A stretch of 64,000 nt of DNA from Taiwanofungus camphoratus. Lineage: Eukaryota > Basidiomycota > Agaricomycetes > Polyporales > Taiwanofungaceae. The stretch spans positions 3,286,001-3,350,000 of the forward strand of contig CP021220.1 of NCBI GenBank assembly GCA_003999685.1, read 5' to 3'. Of this stretch, positions 45,407 through 60,079 are shown piece after piece. Under the pieces are notes generated by a model that saw only the letters and a list, made by a program, of their open reading frames with translations, was not told the DNA's origin and did not search any database. Within the stretch, counting starts at the first letter, position 1; every line of letters starts with the position of its first letter. Made by a program: the position numbers and the translations under genes.

Positions 45407-46551
45407 TCAGATGGACTTCAGAACCACCACCGAATCGCGACCGAATACCCGTGTCTCTACATGGACCAACGTAGGGAGCTGGGTGGAACTTGGGTCATAC
45501 ATACCAGGGAATACAAACCACGATGAAATACGTACCTCACCCCCAACAAGCTCGTTTCCATACCCGATTCCATCTCTGCCGACCAAAGTCGGTGCCACAG
45601 TGATGATGACCGTGTCTACGGCACTGCGATCGACCCCATCAGATGCCCCTTCTTCGGATGCCCTACTGTGGAACCCGGCCCCTGCCAAGAAAGACCTGAT
45701 GACTCTGGCGCCGCCCTCGACCATGAGTGAGCGGATACCCAGATTGCGCAGCGCTACGAGTAACTCTGGAACGTTTATTTTGCCTGCAAAACGCGCTGCC
45801 TGTATGAGCGCATCGGCGTTGGAAGTGCGCAACAGCCATCACAGACCGTCTGAAGTAGGGACCTCAACGATGCGTAGTCCCACTTGTTCGAGAACGTCTT
45901 TGCGCTCGACCCAGGCAGCATGTATCGTTTCGCCTTGTGTAGACATTGCCGAAGCTGGCGAGCAGACGACCCATGGCCGTCTGCCTCTTCCTGCTTGATA
46001 ATTCTTCACCAGTTTGCAAGCGGGTGAGAGCCTCAAGTATGTGTCCAGAATGACAGGCCTTGGGAGATGATACCGGTGAGGGTGCCCTGCGGGAAGAGGA
46101 GGGAGGTGTCGTGCTGCGATCCAATCAGTTACCTAGACCTTAGACAACGCGAAGCCCGCATACTGTTTAGTTGTGGATTGTCGTTAGAGGCCGTCCCGAT
46201 TCCCACCAGGATGGCATCGTGCATCGTTCGCATCCTGATCTATCAATACATACTGTCAGATATACGCATCCAAAATGCATGAGGAATCTGAACTTGCCAA
46301 TGCGTCATGACCAGACTTTCCCGCCCGCTCAAGGCAAGCTGACTGCCGCCTGTCCCAGCAATTTTCGCATCTAGAGACTGTGCAAACGTGACGGTGACAT
46401 ATGGTCTTGCAGGGTCTGGAGAGAGGGGCGTGGGCATGTGACTTGGATCATGGCCTGTGTAGATCGAGGCAGGAGCGCGAGTGTCTAAAGGAAGATTGAG
46501 CACACGAGTGAGGAAGTCGGGTGCTGTGGACAAGTCACTTGGGATCGACAT
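45407..46551 (-). CDS. RIB7: 2,5-diamino-6-ribosylamino-pyrimidinone 5'-phosphate reductase (riboflavin synthesis)
   Basis: Reduces the ribosyl side chain in the second or third step of riboflavin synthesis with NADPH. Blocks fit Rib7: PYVTVTFAQSLDAKIAG, LSGRESLVMTHWMRTMHDAI, GIGTASNDNPQLN, PVILDTYLRLSP, then GKINVPELLVALRNLGIRSL and MVEGGARVIRSFL, and a final VHVETRVFGRDSVVVLKSI at 45407. There are about five exons. The first intron has a GC donor (ATTG|GCAAGT) with acceptor GATCAG, restoring HWMRTMHD. A TGA after PTSDGL falls inside an intron if the donor GTCTGT is used, giving the expected PTSDGKINVPELL. The start at 46551 (MSIPSDLSTAP) is chosen over 46659 because the longer version has no family counterpart. 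Confidence 0.87.
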
Positions 46552-46722
46552 GGAGAACGAGAGCGGCCTTTCACAACGAAGATGCGCCGCCAACCCTATC
46601 ACAGGGACTGCGGCACCAGCCGCGGAGCGATCATCGGTGTCATGTGACGCGGATCCCAAGGACCAATATCGAAATCCCGTCTTCCGCCTTGCATTTCACT
46701 CCCATCTCTGTGTGCATCCGCA
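46552..46722. promoter_or_regulatory. Divergent promoter between RIB7 and MetAP2
   Basis: 171 bp between start codons. The only clear feature is a C/T-rich leader before the ATG at 46723. The short distance implies shared regulation of the two genes. Confidence 0.5.
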
Positions 46723-48522
<1,800 letters not shown>

Positions 48523-48930
48523 GAACGCTTACCGGTTGTACCAAAGACCGAGCCCAATGCTACTGTATAAGTGTATCCTCTGTTGAATACCGTGAGCAAC
48601 CCATTAAGATGACGAGCGGCACAACGGCAGATCCTTGGCGAAGCGGGGTGCCAGGCATAGGCATGTGATTGCCATATTAGCAGTGTGTTCAGCATGCAGA
48701 TATATAGCCTCTTGCCTTCACTTGCCACAGCTCGACCTCACGAATGTCTACGACCGTCTGAGAATTACTACTTTCTCTATATCCCCTTTCCTGAATGTTC
48801 TGTTCTTCTGCTCGTGGCAGCAGCTGGACGCTATACAAATTAGAACCTACTAATAGTGTCACAGGACTGCCGCTCTGTGTTTTCAGTTTTGCAGTAGCCC
48901 CGTCCCATCCTTTGTCATCACACGGCCATT

Positions 48931-51535
48931 ATGATCTGGCCTCTTTCTCTGTTCTATTCCGGCGATGCCGACATTGCTGGTAAATCTGATCGCCCTGTGT
49001 CGTCAGAGGCAACGAAACCAAGTTCGCCCTCACCAATGGACCTGCTACAGCACTTTGAGAGTCCCTGTGTGCCTTTACCGCCTTCTGCTCGGGTCGGAGA
49101 CCCGAAGCTCAGGCAACGTGAGGGACAGCCTTTGAGCATTTGGCAGCTGGGGAAGATGGGGATATTTGCTGCTATGAAAGGTCAGTCACCGCTTACCGTC
49201 ATTTGTCTTGCAATACCAAATATGGTACTAGACGTCTGCACAAGGTCTAGGCGCGTGCAACGAGTGTCTGGACTTGCTTGATGTTGAAATTTCTGTCTTG
49301 TACCACTGTTACTACCTTCATAGTTGTGTTTTAATCACGTGTTTCTTGGATGGCAATTTGAAGACATCTTACTGAGTTCCTCTTTCAACAGCTACAGAGC
49401 TGGTGACCAATGTAGTGTCGTATAAAGTATGGGGGCCTCCCAGAAAGTCATGGGGAATCGAGATGATACTCCTCTGGAGTATCATGCGAGATGTTGGCCA
49501 GCATTCGCACCTAGCTGACATTGTTTGTTTCTCTTCCTAACATGTTGCTTAAAAAACTCTTATCGCGTCGCATAGGCCACTATTCGATTGCTCATGAGCA
49601 TAGGGGGCTTCTTTCCACTCCCCTCTGATGCTCTGGTCACACCGGTAACTTTCCGGGTTCGCAGACGCAAACTGCGAGGCATCCTTGCCGATTTTGACAA
49701 AGCGGAAGATGGCACTCGCGAGCTCTCCGGTGAGTGGGTTGTCGGAAAGAGGACATGGCAGAGGCTGCAGAGGGAATGGAGGACCACAAGAACGAGCTCT
49801 AGAGAAGGAGAGTGTAGAGACGAGAAGTCGTCACAGCCTTCGATGCAGCAGCCCCGGAAGAGGGAAAGAGTAGTTCTCTATTTACACGGCGGTCAGTCGA
49901 CCTTGGTTGTCACAAAGTCTGCTTGTCAGCATCAACGGTATTGACGACTCTGCTACCAGGAGCGTACTATGTATTTAGTGCCGCAACACATAGACTGGTC
50001 ACCATACCCCTCGCCAAACATCTCGATGCTCGTGTTTTTGGTGCGTCATCAGTATTCTATAGCAGTTTACCTAACCTCATTTTGCACGGTCGAACCTAGC
50101 TGTTGATTATCGGCTAGCTCCAGAGACGCGTTTCCCGGGACCTCTGCATGACGTGATCTCTGCATATCTGAGGTTGGTGAACGACCTTCACATACCTCCA
50201 GAGAACATCATCGTAGCAGGTGATAGTGCGGGGGGTGGGTTGTCCCTTGCTCTTTTCATGTATCTGCGTGACAACGACTACCCGCTGCCTTCTGGAGCGA
50301 TACTATTCTCGCCTTGGGTCGGTGAGCAGCTTATTTTTCGCTCGTTGAAATCAAATTCACTTACAGATAACTCGTGGTAGATCTGACCATGAGCTGCGAC
50401 TCATGGGACAGTAACGCGCCATACGACATAGTCCCTAGGCCCTTGCCAGGCGACCACTTGAATCCTATCGCATGTTATCTTGGGGAGCATATGGAGGAGT
50501 ATCTCACACATCCATATGCGAGTCCCTTATTTGGAGACTTCAAGGGTCTTCCTCCTATGCTTATACAGGCAGGTGAAGTCGAAGTCCTCAGGGATGAAAT
50601 AACGCTTCTCGCCCACAAGGCAACTCTCGCCGGGGTTGGAGTTCGCCACGAGCTCTACGAGGACTGTGTACGTCCCATGATTGCTCAGTTGCCGAGAGCT
50701 ACAGCTGACTTCTACAACATAGATTCACGTATTCCAGACTTTCCCCTTCTTGGACGCTGCCAAGCGAGCGTTCGTGTCTTCTCGTGACTTCGTACAAAAC
50801 TTCCTTCCTCAATGGCAGAGCCGATCTCCACAAGCACTGGAAGGTACCGCAGAGAAAGGACTTGCACAGGAAATTGACAACGAATCTGCGCGTGTGGTCA
50901 GAGGAGATGGCATGGAAACAAATTGGCGCCGCGAGGACATCAGCAGGCCAATAAAAGGATCTTCAGATGACCGCGGTCGGCCAAGCGGTCGGCCAAATGA
51001 GAGAGATGACCAGACCGTCTCGCCGACTCCGAGTCGGGAGGAGGATCCGAGTTGGGGTACGCGGTGGCCGACCCCGCCTACAAGCGACGAGGAAGAAACT
51101 GGTGAAAGCCCTTCGACAAGCAAAGCAGAACACCTTCCGTCATCCCATACCCGCGAAGGAGACAGAGCTAAGCCTCAGGAAAGGCCATCTTTGAGACGCC
51201 TCCAGTCGACCATTTCCCTGATTGCGGACGCCTCATACCGCTCTGCTGCAGGTCACCTTCGGCGGTCGCCTTCATACCAGCATGTTCAGGCTCACGAGCC
51301 CAACCCTCCGCAGTCCCCCAAAACCAGATACCGTGCCTCCTCTCTCATCATGTCGTCCTCAAAGACACCAGCCCCTCCGCCATCTATTCGGCGCTCTGAC
51401 CGCAGCCACCCAGACATCAACTCATTGTGCCAGCAGTATGCCAGCTCTGGACCTGCTAATCAGACAATGACTTTCAAGCCAGATACAAACCGCACCCGTT
51501 CTAGGACTGTCTCTTTCTTGAGCGAAGACTTATAG
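48931..51535 (+). CDS. Alpha/beta-hydrolase (HSL-type lipase/esterase) with long disordered tail
   Basis: A serine hydrolase of the hormone-sensitive-lipase group. The oxyanion-hole motif is split by an intron as LYLHG|GAYYVFSAATHRL (about 49890-49985), followed by VDYRLAPE, the nucleophile elbow VAGDSAGGGLSLAL (50215-50260) and the acid region GLPPMLIQAGEVEVLRDE. The family's final His-containing segment is near IHVFQTFPFL (about 50726). Upstream exons hold a membrane- or lid-like region (EGQPLSIWQLGKMGIFAAMK and ADIATIRLLMSIGGFFPL). From about residue 480 the tail is disordered, rich in Ser, Pro, Arg and acidic groups, and ends RSRTVSFLSEDL; such a tail is longer than in bacterial relatives. 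The start is unsure: ATG at 48931 gives an apolar leader and 49036 (MDLLQHFESP) is another option. The substrate cannot be told. Confidence 0.8.
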
Positions 51536-51754
51536 CATGCTCTCATTCTGTTATTCAGTGCACGGTAATTCTGCTTGTACCGCATCAGTACGTATGTATA
51601 GAACCCTTTTCTTACTGGGCCTGGGATGTTATATCTCTAGCAGTATGTTTGATCAGTCTCTTGATAGTCCTGTGTCTGCGATGTAATAACACGCTGTAAT
51701 AGTTCATAAATAGCGGGATATCCCAACGAAAGTCCAACGTTATTTATACCGTCA

Positions 51755-53313
51755 TTAATCCAAGCGCTCTTCCCTTGTCCGCTCTCCCAAACTATTCCTA
51801 TATATCTCCAATTCCTCTATCACATTTGTGAGAGCATTGACCTCCCAACGCCCGTACACGAATCCAACGTACAGAAATGTTGTCGCCAGCCATGAGAGAA
51901 ATACCGTCAACAGTGTGAAAATCGGGCTTATCCAAGAGCGAGGGAGCCATGCTGAACCGATAACTATGACAACCAAAAGCATTATACAAATTACAAACAC
52001 CGTTAGTTGGGAGCGAGCTCGGTAGAGTGAAAAGCGGTAGCACGATGTTAGAGAATGGAGGATTTCAGTGATGGAGTCGGGAGACAACGATTGGGGAGGT
52101 ATGGCTTGGGGGTTGGGAACCGACGTCAAGACAAATGACGGACTTCTGGGTTCTGCAGGTGCTGGGATATATGTCTCTGCGGGGTTCGTAGCATTACCCC
52201 CTTCAGGTAAGGAGATGTCAAAGGTGGCTTCTAGACCGAAGTGGTCCGAGAAAGAGAAGCTGTAACCGGGGACTTTCTCGGTGAAAGCAACCCTTGCCTC
52301 CGTACACTTCAGGGTGGGGGTACGATTGCTAGCAGGAGGACTACTAGGTTGGCGGAAGAAGATATAGTCTAGCCTCTTGCCTTGGTATTTGCGCGCAATA
52401 GTTTCTAAGCGTTTTCCAGCCGAGAACGAGTTCAGAGGTGAATCAGCAGTGACCCCATAGCTCTGGACAGCCTCAACGGGAGTCGGGAGACCGCTTGACG
52501 GGGGGGGAACGTTTGGGTGTGAAGCGACCCAGGCATCCGTTAGACCTGCATGATCACGAACGACTGACATGGGTAAAGACGGTGGTATAGCGTTGAAGTC
52601 TCCGGCTGCAATGACATATCGGCCCCCTTCGGCGGCTTGCCGCGCGAGTTTGGCGAATTCCCAGGCGTTTACTAATCGGTGGGCTTGCTGGTGATTTGGC
52701 CCTGAGTTTCCGCCTGGGGCGAACAGCTAAAATGTAAGGTCAGGCTTCAGTAAAGTACTACGAAATGAGTACGTTCATCACATACGTGAGTATTGAATAT
52801 CTGAACTTGACCCAGAATAGGGTGGGCCACTAAGACACTGGCCGCGGCTTTGCCCACAAACCAGTCTCCTTGTATCACCTCGATGGGCGACCCATTCAGC
52901 GAGTAAGGATTGATAGTGGCCCCAATTATTGGAAAGCGAGATAATATGGCGAGGCCCGCTCCGAGAGCACCACTGCGATAACAACCGTTAGTGTTGGAAT
53001 TTCAGTTCGAAACATGTCGACTCACCTGTAGAAGAATTTCGCATATGGCAGTCGTTTCGAGACGGCTGCACGAATACGCTCATAATCGGCAAAGACCCAA
53101 ACTTCCTGAAGAGTAACAATGTCATAGCTAGATGCTGCAAGCACGTTCGCAATGGCTGTCAGACGTTCTGTCCTGTGCTTCGAGACATATTTTAGCCCCC
53201 TGGTATCCCCAGATTAGTTTCGTTTTACAATGGAAAAGGTTTGAGACAGACCAGCAGTTAAGGGTAAGTACGCGAAGGCGACTTTCCGACATGACGCTCT
53301 CCGTCTGGTCCAA
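51755..53313 (-). CDS. ISC1: Inositol phosphosphingolipid phospholipase C (neutral sphingomyelinase family)
   Basis: Hydrolyses inositol phosphosphingolipids to ceramide in fungi; a Mg-dependent DNase I-fold enzyme. N-terminal blocks: RVLTLNCW then, after a 53-nt intron, GLKYVSKHRTERLTAIA, YDIVTLQEVWVFADY (catalytic Glu), GAGLAILSRFPI and FNTHLFAPGGNSGPNHQQAH. The latter is followed by YVIAAGDFNAIPPSLPM (Asp and Asn) and, near the end of the catalytic part, FSFSDHFGLEATF (Asp-His pair). The C terminus carries two membrane segments, LTVFVICIMLLVVIVIGSAW and ISPIFTLLTVFLSWLATTFL, as expected for the Isc1/nSMase2-like proteins. At least three exons. The ORF begins at 53313 (MDQTESVMSES) with an inner ATG at 53292. 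The stop is at 51755, convergent with the hydrolase gene. Confidence 0.9.
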
Positions 53314-53319
53314 GCCAAT

Positions 53320-53500
53320 TCAAGTCCGCAGCAGGCGTCTCGACCGGGTATAATTCACGTGCTCTTTTCATACGACGACGCGACGCGTTTCTTTATCACT
53401 GCACGCTCTACTTCAGCTTTCAAACCTCTTGCAAGCATATGTATAAGCCTCTGTTGAGAAAGTGTGGGAGCGCCGGACTAGCTATATTTCCAATGCTTGG
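53320..53500. other. Upstream region of ISC1
   Basis: Short stretch between the ISC1 start codon and the end of the next pseudogene. It must contain the ISC1 promoter. Confidence 0.4.
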
Positions 53501-54633
53501 CATTAATACCGAAGATTGTGACCATGCGCTCTCACCCGCAGACACTCATCTCCCGGATCTCTGTCATCTGGTGTGGCGAAATTTATCGCTCACAATGTCT
53601 TTCATCTTATCGTTGAGCGGCGTCGAGTGCTGAAATTTATTTTAATTTTTCATAACGACAGATGTTTGATCCTTCTAACTTTGTACATGTGCAATGAAAT
53701 CTGTCAAATGGGTGCTGATGTGCACGCAATAGCAGGACATGCTATCGTGAAGTGAACTGACAGAACACTTCATCAAGGATTGTCTCTGGTGACAACTGAG
53801 CCTCCAAATACTGCAGTACTCGTTGCTTTAAGTCTTCAACCTCAAGTTGAGCTGATTATTGAGCTTAAAATATCTTATCTAATGCAGACAGTGCCTTGCT
53901 AATTCAGTAATCCAATGGATTGATTTGCAGGATGCTGATATTGGCTAATTGTGATTTGAGTCCTTGTCATCATGTATGAATGATTCTCGAGCCTCCCTGT
54001 TATGGCCACTGAGGGGAACAAGGTTGAATAGACCTGTTTGGAGATAATAAATCCCCAGCTAGCCTGTCAGATTAATGCCAGCCATCTGCAGCATCACATG
54101 TACATCACTTGTGATGCTGATTGTTGAAGCACAATGACTTTACTGTCCAGATTCAATTTAACTTTGTTCTTATGGGAGACAGAACCATTGTCCTTAAAAG
54201 CATCACTTGCTTCATTTCAGGAAGGGGTCACCTACAAGAAGCATACTGATAGGCTGGGCCTAATGTTGGCTCCATAATTAGTCTGTTCATGCAAGCTGTC
54301 TGGAAGCCAGTTGATGATTTACTGGCAGGTCCATCCACATGCTCCATTTGTGGCTTTTGGTCATGGTCCATCTCTGACATGCTCATCACTATTGTAATTC
54401 AGATGCTTTGTGCTAACAGTGTCAAGAGCATTTGAGTGTGCATCTTTATCTATCTGTCCAGTAAGTCTATGGTTTTGTTCAATGCTATATGATACAAATT
54501 GGTACCCTATATCCTATTGCCTCACACATAAGGGCCTGACTCTGTCAGAGGGGGTGAGGACTTATGGACAATGCTTGTCCAAGTGTTGTGAAGTCTGAGC
54601 TAGATGCTTGTTGAGCCTTAGATCACCCAGATG
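53500..54633 (-). pseudogene. MATH-BTB protein gene, copy D/C, downstream (BTB) part
   Basis: Reading from 54633 downward: a piece LNYNSDEHVRDG matching the acidic linker of copy B, KNKVKLNLDSKVIVLQQSAS (compare KDKLKLGGKIIVLRGVAS in B), FNLVPLSG with REARESFI, then LEVEDLKQRVLQYLEAQLSP, ILDEVFCQFTSR and LNDKMKDIVSDKFRH ending near 53560. The BTB core fragments lie in several frames, with stops between, and codons for the YTG core are missing or changed. This is the downstream part of the gene whose upstream part is at 60099-60966: same strand, same order, no overlap in content. The 5.5-kb element lies exactly between them. Confidence 0.6.
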
Positions 54634-54907
54634 TGAGGTGTTACGGGGGAGTCTACACCTGTAGGTGACTACTGTGACGGTGAGTCGTTGAGTAGTCAAA
54701 TGTGAAGTGTAAACAAGAAGTCAGCCTGGCTGACAATGAGTATACGTCTAAGTCTTCAACCGTTAGCCCAATGGTCTCGAGAGAGTTGTGGGCTAAGTCA
54801 CAGCCTAAGTCCCAGTGTAGTCACAAGGATATAGATGGTCTGAGAAGACCTGTTGAATAGACAAAGGTATAGGGGCCTGAGCCCAGTTGTAAAGTATAAA
54901 TGGTAAC

Positions 54908-56587
54908 AACGGTGATGAGTCCCATAGCCTCCTGGGCCCCGAATCACGATCTTAGAAGCTTTCTAATCCCTCAACCGGCCATTCTAAGACTCTTCTACAG
55001 TGTACAACAGGTGGGATAGGTTCCTATAATATTCCTAATGCCTCCTTTCCTTCCTAAACCCTTCTAACACTCTACGAAGTCTTGCGAAGTCACACAAGGT
55101 GCTACGAGGTTTCGAATGCTAGCCACAAAGTCCCTAACACCTGCTAAGTCCACTATCGGACACTGCCGGCCCTCCCATACTGTTCTATTGGATCTAGGTC
55201 CTATCTACTACGTCACTCATCTCGGGCTTAGCTAAGAAGTCTTAGCTAAGTCTCTCCTAGCTCTTGTGATTGCAGCTACCTCTGATAGGCTCTGAAACGG
55301 TCCGAAGTTTCAGAAGCTGGACTTAGGAAGCCTTGCGCACCCCATGGGTCTCAATCCTATGCCATAAGGTCATCCTAGGGTGCATCCATATGATCCTCCA
55401 CCCATTTAGGACACCTCCTACCCCGATTAGGCCAAGTCCCGCTGCTAAGGACTTCGTACGCTCTTAGCCCACTAAAATAGTTGATCACAGCGCATGGCTG
55501 CTCTTGGATAGTCATCCTGCCCTTGTGAATGAACTTGGTCACCTTTCTACTGTACGTAGTTCCCCTGTTTCAGTTCCTATTTAGTTCCTATCCTCCTCGT
55601 GTTCACTTCGGAGCCCATGTGCTGTAGTACACATTTTGAAAGAGCAAGGATCACTTCGTGCAAGAATAGTTCACCTCACGCTCCCCTATTCAGTCAGAGG
55701 TAGTTTACTATGTACGAGAGAGACCCCTCAGTGCACGCTTCTCTCTTTGGAATACAAGTTCTCCTGTAGCTTCGATCTCAGGAAAGCGCTGCAAGTACAA
55801 CCTTAGGAACGGTCCTAAGGCCCCTAAGTCTCCACCCCAGCTCCGTTTCAGTACCTTTGAACTATGTCTACGCTCGCGATATATCTACGAACCACGTCTA
55901 TGCTTCTCGAACTACACACTACGATCCACGAAGTCGCCGTGACTTCGCACCCTTCAGCACCTTATATAGCATCTATCCAGTGGGCCTCCGCCTTAGTTAT
56001 ACCCTTAGGCTCACGTTGCACCATCCTACATCCTACGAATAGCCCTACGACTCTCCCATAGCCTTCATTTCAGGCTATAGTACATCTCCCTACGCCCTCG
56101 AACTCTCTGACCTCTCCTACAGGTCTCCTACGCTAGCCAAACCTCGCCCACCTCGTTCTAACAGACCTCTAAGCCTTACGCCCTTTAGCTAACTCTAGCT
56201 AAAAAGACTTTGCAGCAGTCTCATACCCTCTGCCGCTTAGTTGAAACTATAGCTTATTGGCTTATTGCTCTCTAACTCCATACAGTCTATAAAGTCAGCT
56301 CGTGCGATTTAGCTAAAACTTCGAAGGACTTCGCAGAACCTCAGAGGACTTTGCATACTTTGGAGGGCCTCGCAAGGCCTTAGGAATCATATAGCACTTA
56401 GGAACAAGATCCTGTTGTGCAGGACCCTTGACCCCTTACTCTCCCACTTACAAAAACAAGACATACAGGTTTCCTGGTATCATACAGGGTGTAGCTTCTA
56501 CCCTCACATCCCCACAGTTCACACACTACCCCACAGCCACGTTGTGGAGCACTCCCTAGGTGCCAGGGTCCCCTAGGTCATATCAAC
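54908..56587 (+). repeat. Foldback left arm: module C' then module A'
   Basis: Starts AACGGTGATGAGTCCC and is the inverted counterpart of the right arm. Module C' (54908-55679) pairs with the modules at 58536-60079 and module A' (55680-56587) with those at 56871-58535. Both are full of short palindromes such as TTAGCTAA, CTTAGCTAAG and CGAAGTC/GACTTCG. No reading frame is conserved between the copies. A' is about 60-90 bp longer than its partners. Confidence 0.75.
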
Positions 56588-56870
56588 GGCACCAAAGTGC
56601 ATGGTGTAACTAAGGAGGACAAGATTGGGGTGCTCTGCAGTGAGCCAACCCCTTAAGTACTATGGTGGGTTTAGGGCAAGCCAGCCCTCACTCCCACAGG
56701 TACCAGTATTTAAGTGTTCATGAGTCAGAGGCCCAAGTGGCCCCTTCTGAGGAATAGTCCATAACTAAGCGGGTGATGGTCAGCCCGTCAGGAATGATGG
56801 TGATAATTGTAAGTGTACACATCCTGCTAGTCCAGTATAGTGAAGAGAAATGAAAATGTATGTTCACACC
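56588..56870. repeat. Unpaired centre of the foldback
   Basis: 283 bp between the arms, with no counterpart elsewhere in the window. No gene seen. It separates A' from the first right-arm A module, both of which start with the same GTTGAT(A/G)TGACC block read outward from here. Confidence 0.6.
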
Positions 56871-59800
56871 GTTGATATGACCTAGGGGACCCTGGTACCT
56901 AGGAAGTGCTCCGTAACGTGGCTGTGGGGTAGTGTGATAACTGTGAGGATGTGAGGGTAGGAGCTACAACCTGTATGATACCAGGAAACCTGTATGTCTT
57001 GTTTTGTAAGTGGGGTGGGAGTAAGGGGTCAAGGGTCCTGCACAACAGGATCTTGTTCCTAAGTGCTATACGATCCCTAAGGCCTTGCGAGGCCCTCCGA
57101 AGTACGCGAAGTTCTTCAAGATTCTGTGAAGTCCTTCGAAAAGTTTTAGCTAAATCGCACGAGCTGACTCCGTAGGTGCTGCGAAGTCCTTTTAGCTAGA
57201 GTTAGCTAAAGGGCGTAAGGCTTAGAGGTTTGTTAGAGTGAGGTGGGCGAGGTTTGGCTAGCGTAGGAGACCTGTAGGAGAGGTCAGAGAGTTTGAGGGC
57301 GTAGGGAGATGTACTATAGCCTGAAACTAAGGCTATGGGAGAGTCGTAGGGCTATTCGTAGGATGTAGGGATGACGCAATGTGAGCCTAAGGGTATAACT
57401 AAGGCGGAGGCCCACCGGGTAGATGCTATATGAGGTGCTGAAGGGCACGAAGTCACGGCGACTTCGTAGATCGTAATGCGTAGTTCGAGAAGTGTAGACG
57501 TGGTTCGTAGATATATCGCGAGCGTAGACGTAGTTCAAAGATACTGAAACGGAGCTGGGGTGGAGACTTAGGGGCCTTAGGACTGTTCCTAAGGTTGTAC
57601 TCACGACGTTTTCCTGAGATCAGAGCTACAGGGGAACTTTGTATTCTGAAGAGAGAAGCGTGCACTGAGGGGTCTCTCATACATAGTAAACTACCTCTGA
57701 CTAAATAGGGGAGCGTTGATGTGACCTAGGGGACCCTGGTACCTAGGGAGTGCTCCGTAACGTGGCTGGGGGTAGTGTGATAACTGTGGAGGTGTGAGGG
57801 TAGGAGCTACAACCTGTATGATACCGGGAAACCTGTATGTCTTGTTTTTATAAGTGGGGGAGTAAGGGGTCAAGGGTCCTGCACAACAGGATCTTGTTCC
57901 TAAGTGCTATACTAACCCTGAGGCCTTGCGAGGCCCTCCGAAGTATGCGAAGTCCTTCGAAGTTTTAGCTAAATCGCGCGAGCTGACTTCGTAGATGTTG
58001 CGAAGTCCTTCTAGCTAGAGTTAGCTAAAGGGCGTAAGGCTTAGGGGTGTGTTAGAGCGAAGTGGGCGAGGTTTGGCTAGCGTAGGAGACCTGTAGGAGA
58101 GGTCGGGGAGTTCGAGGGCGTAGGGAGCTGTACTATAGCCTGTAACTAAGGCTATGGGCGAGTCGTAGGGCTATTGGTAGGACGTAGGGATAACGCAACG
58201 TGAGCCTAAGGGTATAACTAAGGCGGAGGCCCACCGGATAGGTGCTATATGAGGTGCCGAAGGGTGCGAAGTCACGGCGACTTTCGTAGATCGTAGTGCG
58301 TAGTTCGGGAAGCGTAGACGTGGTTCGTAGATATATCGCGAGCGTAGACGTAGTTCAAAGGTACTGAAATGAAGCTGGGGTGGAGACTTAGGGACCTTAG
58401 GACCGTTCCTAAGGTTGTACTCGCGGCGCTTTCCTGAGATCGGAGCTACAGGGGAACTGGTATTCCAAAGAGAGAAGCGTGCACTGAGGGGTCTCTCTTG
58501 TACATAGTAAACTACCTCTGACTAAATAGGGGAACGTGAGGTGAACTAATCTTGCGCGAAGCGATCCTTACGAGTCCGAAATGTGTACTAAAACGCATGG
58601 CCTCCGAAGTGAACACGAGGGGGATAGGAACTAATTAGGAACTGAAACAGGGGAACTACGTACGGTAGAAAGGTGACCAAGTTCATTCACGAGGGCGGGA
58701 TGACTATCCGAGAGCAGCCATGCGCCGTGATCACCTATCTTAGTGGGCTAAGAGCGCACGAAGTCCTTAGCAGCGGGACTTGGCCTAATCGGGGCAGGAG
58801 GTGTCCTAAATGGGTGGAGGGTCATATGGGTACGTCCTAGGATGACCTTATGGCATAGGATCGAGACCCATGGGGGTGCACAAGGCTTCCTAAGTCCAAC
58901 TTCCGGAACTTCGGACCGTTTCGGAGCCTATCGGAGGTAGCTGCAATCACAAGAGCTAGGAGAGACTTAGCTAAGACTTCTTAGCTATGCCCGGGATGAG
59001 TGACGTAGTAGATAGGACCTAGATCCAATGGAACAGTATGGGAGGGCCGGCAGTGTCCGATAGTGGACTTAGCAGGAGTTAGGGACTTCGCGTCTAGCAT
59101 TCGAAATCTCGTAGCACCTCGTGTGACTTCGCAAGACTTCGTAGGGTGTTAGGAGGGTTTAGGAAGGAGAGGGGGCGTTAGGAATATTATAGGAACCTAT
59201 CCCTCCTGTCGTAGGCTGTAGGAGAGTCTTAGAGTGGTCGGTTGGGGGATTAGAAAGCTCCTAAAATCGCGATTCAGGGGCCAGGAGGCTACGGGACTCA
59301 TCAGCGTGAGGTGAACTATTCTTGCGCAAAGTGATCCTTACGAGTCCGAAATGTGTACTAAAGCGCATGGACTCCGAAGTGAACACGAGGAGGATAGGAA
59401 CTAATTAGGAACTGAAACAGGGGAACTACGTACGGTAGAAAGGTGACCAACTTCATTCACGAGGGCGGGATGACTATCCGAGAGCAGCCATGCGCTGTGA
59501 TCACCTATCTTAGTGGGCTAAGAGCGCACGAAGTCCTTAGCAGCGGGACTTGGCCTAATCGGGGCAGGAGGTGTCCTAAATGGGTGGAGGGTCATATGGG
59601 TACGTCCTAGGATGACCTTATGGCATAGGATCGAGACCCATGGGGGTGCACAAGGCTTCCTAAGTCCAACTTCCGGAACTTCGGACCGTTTCGGAGCCTA
59701 TCGGAGGTAGCTGCAATCACAAGAGCTAGGAGAGACTTAGCTAAGACTTCTTAGCTAAGCCCGAGATGAGTGACGTAGTAGATAGGACCTAGATCCAATG

Positions 59801-60079
59801 GAACAGTATGGGAGGGCCGACAGTGTCCGATAGTGGACTTAGCAGGAGTTAGGGACTTTGCGTCTAGCATTCGAAACCTCGTAGCATCTCGTGTGACTTC
59901 GCAAGACTTCGTAGGGTGTTAGGAGGGTTTAGGAAGGAAAGGGGGCGTTAGGAATATTATAGGGACCTATCCCTCCTGTCGTAGGCTGTAGAAGAGTCTT
60001 AGAGTGGTCGGTTGGGGGGATTAGAAAGCTCCTAAAATCGCAATTCAGGGCCCAGGAGGCTACGGGACTCATCACCGTT
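56871..60079 (-). repeat. Foldback right arm: modules A1, A2, C1, C2
   Basis: Four blocks in the order A1 (56871-57714), A2 (57715-58535), C1 (58536-59305), C2 (59306-60079). A1 and A2 begin GTTGAT(A/G)TGACCTAGGG; C1 and C2 begin GTGAGGTGAACTA and end GGGACTCATCA(G/C)C. C1 and C2 are almost identical, differing mainly in their first 100 bp. A1 and A2 are a little more different, with small indels. So tandem doubling of each module happened separately and after the two arms had diverged. The left arm has each module once. Confidence 0.75.

Noticed and set aside
45833-45841. In-frame stop in RIB7 after PTSDGL
   Set aside because: It falls within an intron if the donor GTCTGT just upstream is used, which restores the conserved GKINVPELL block.
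53573-53755. 60-residue plus-strand frame
   Set aside because: Antisense of the MATH-BTB remnant; the same antisense frame recurs at 23591 and 35033 opposite the other copies.
57314-57873. Frames in the foldback arms, such as the 96-residue frame on the minus strand
   Set aside because: Not conserved between the module copies, which carry shifts and stops relative to each other; the modules are non-coding.
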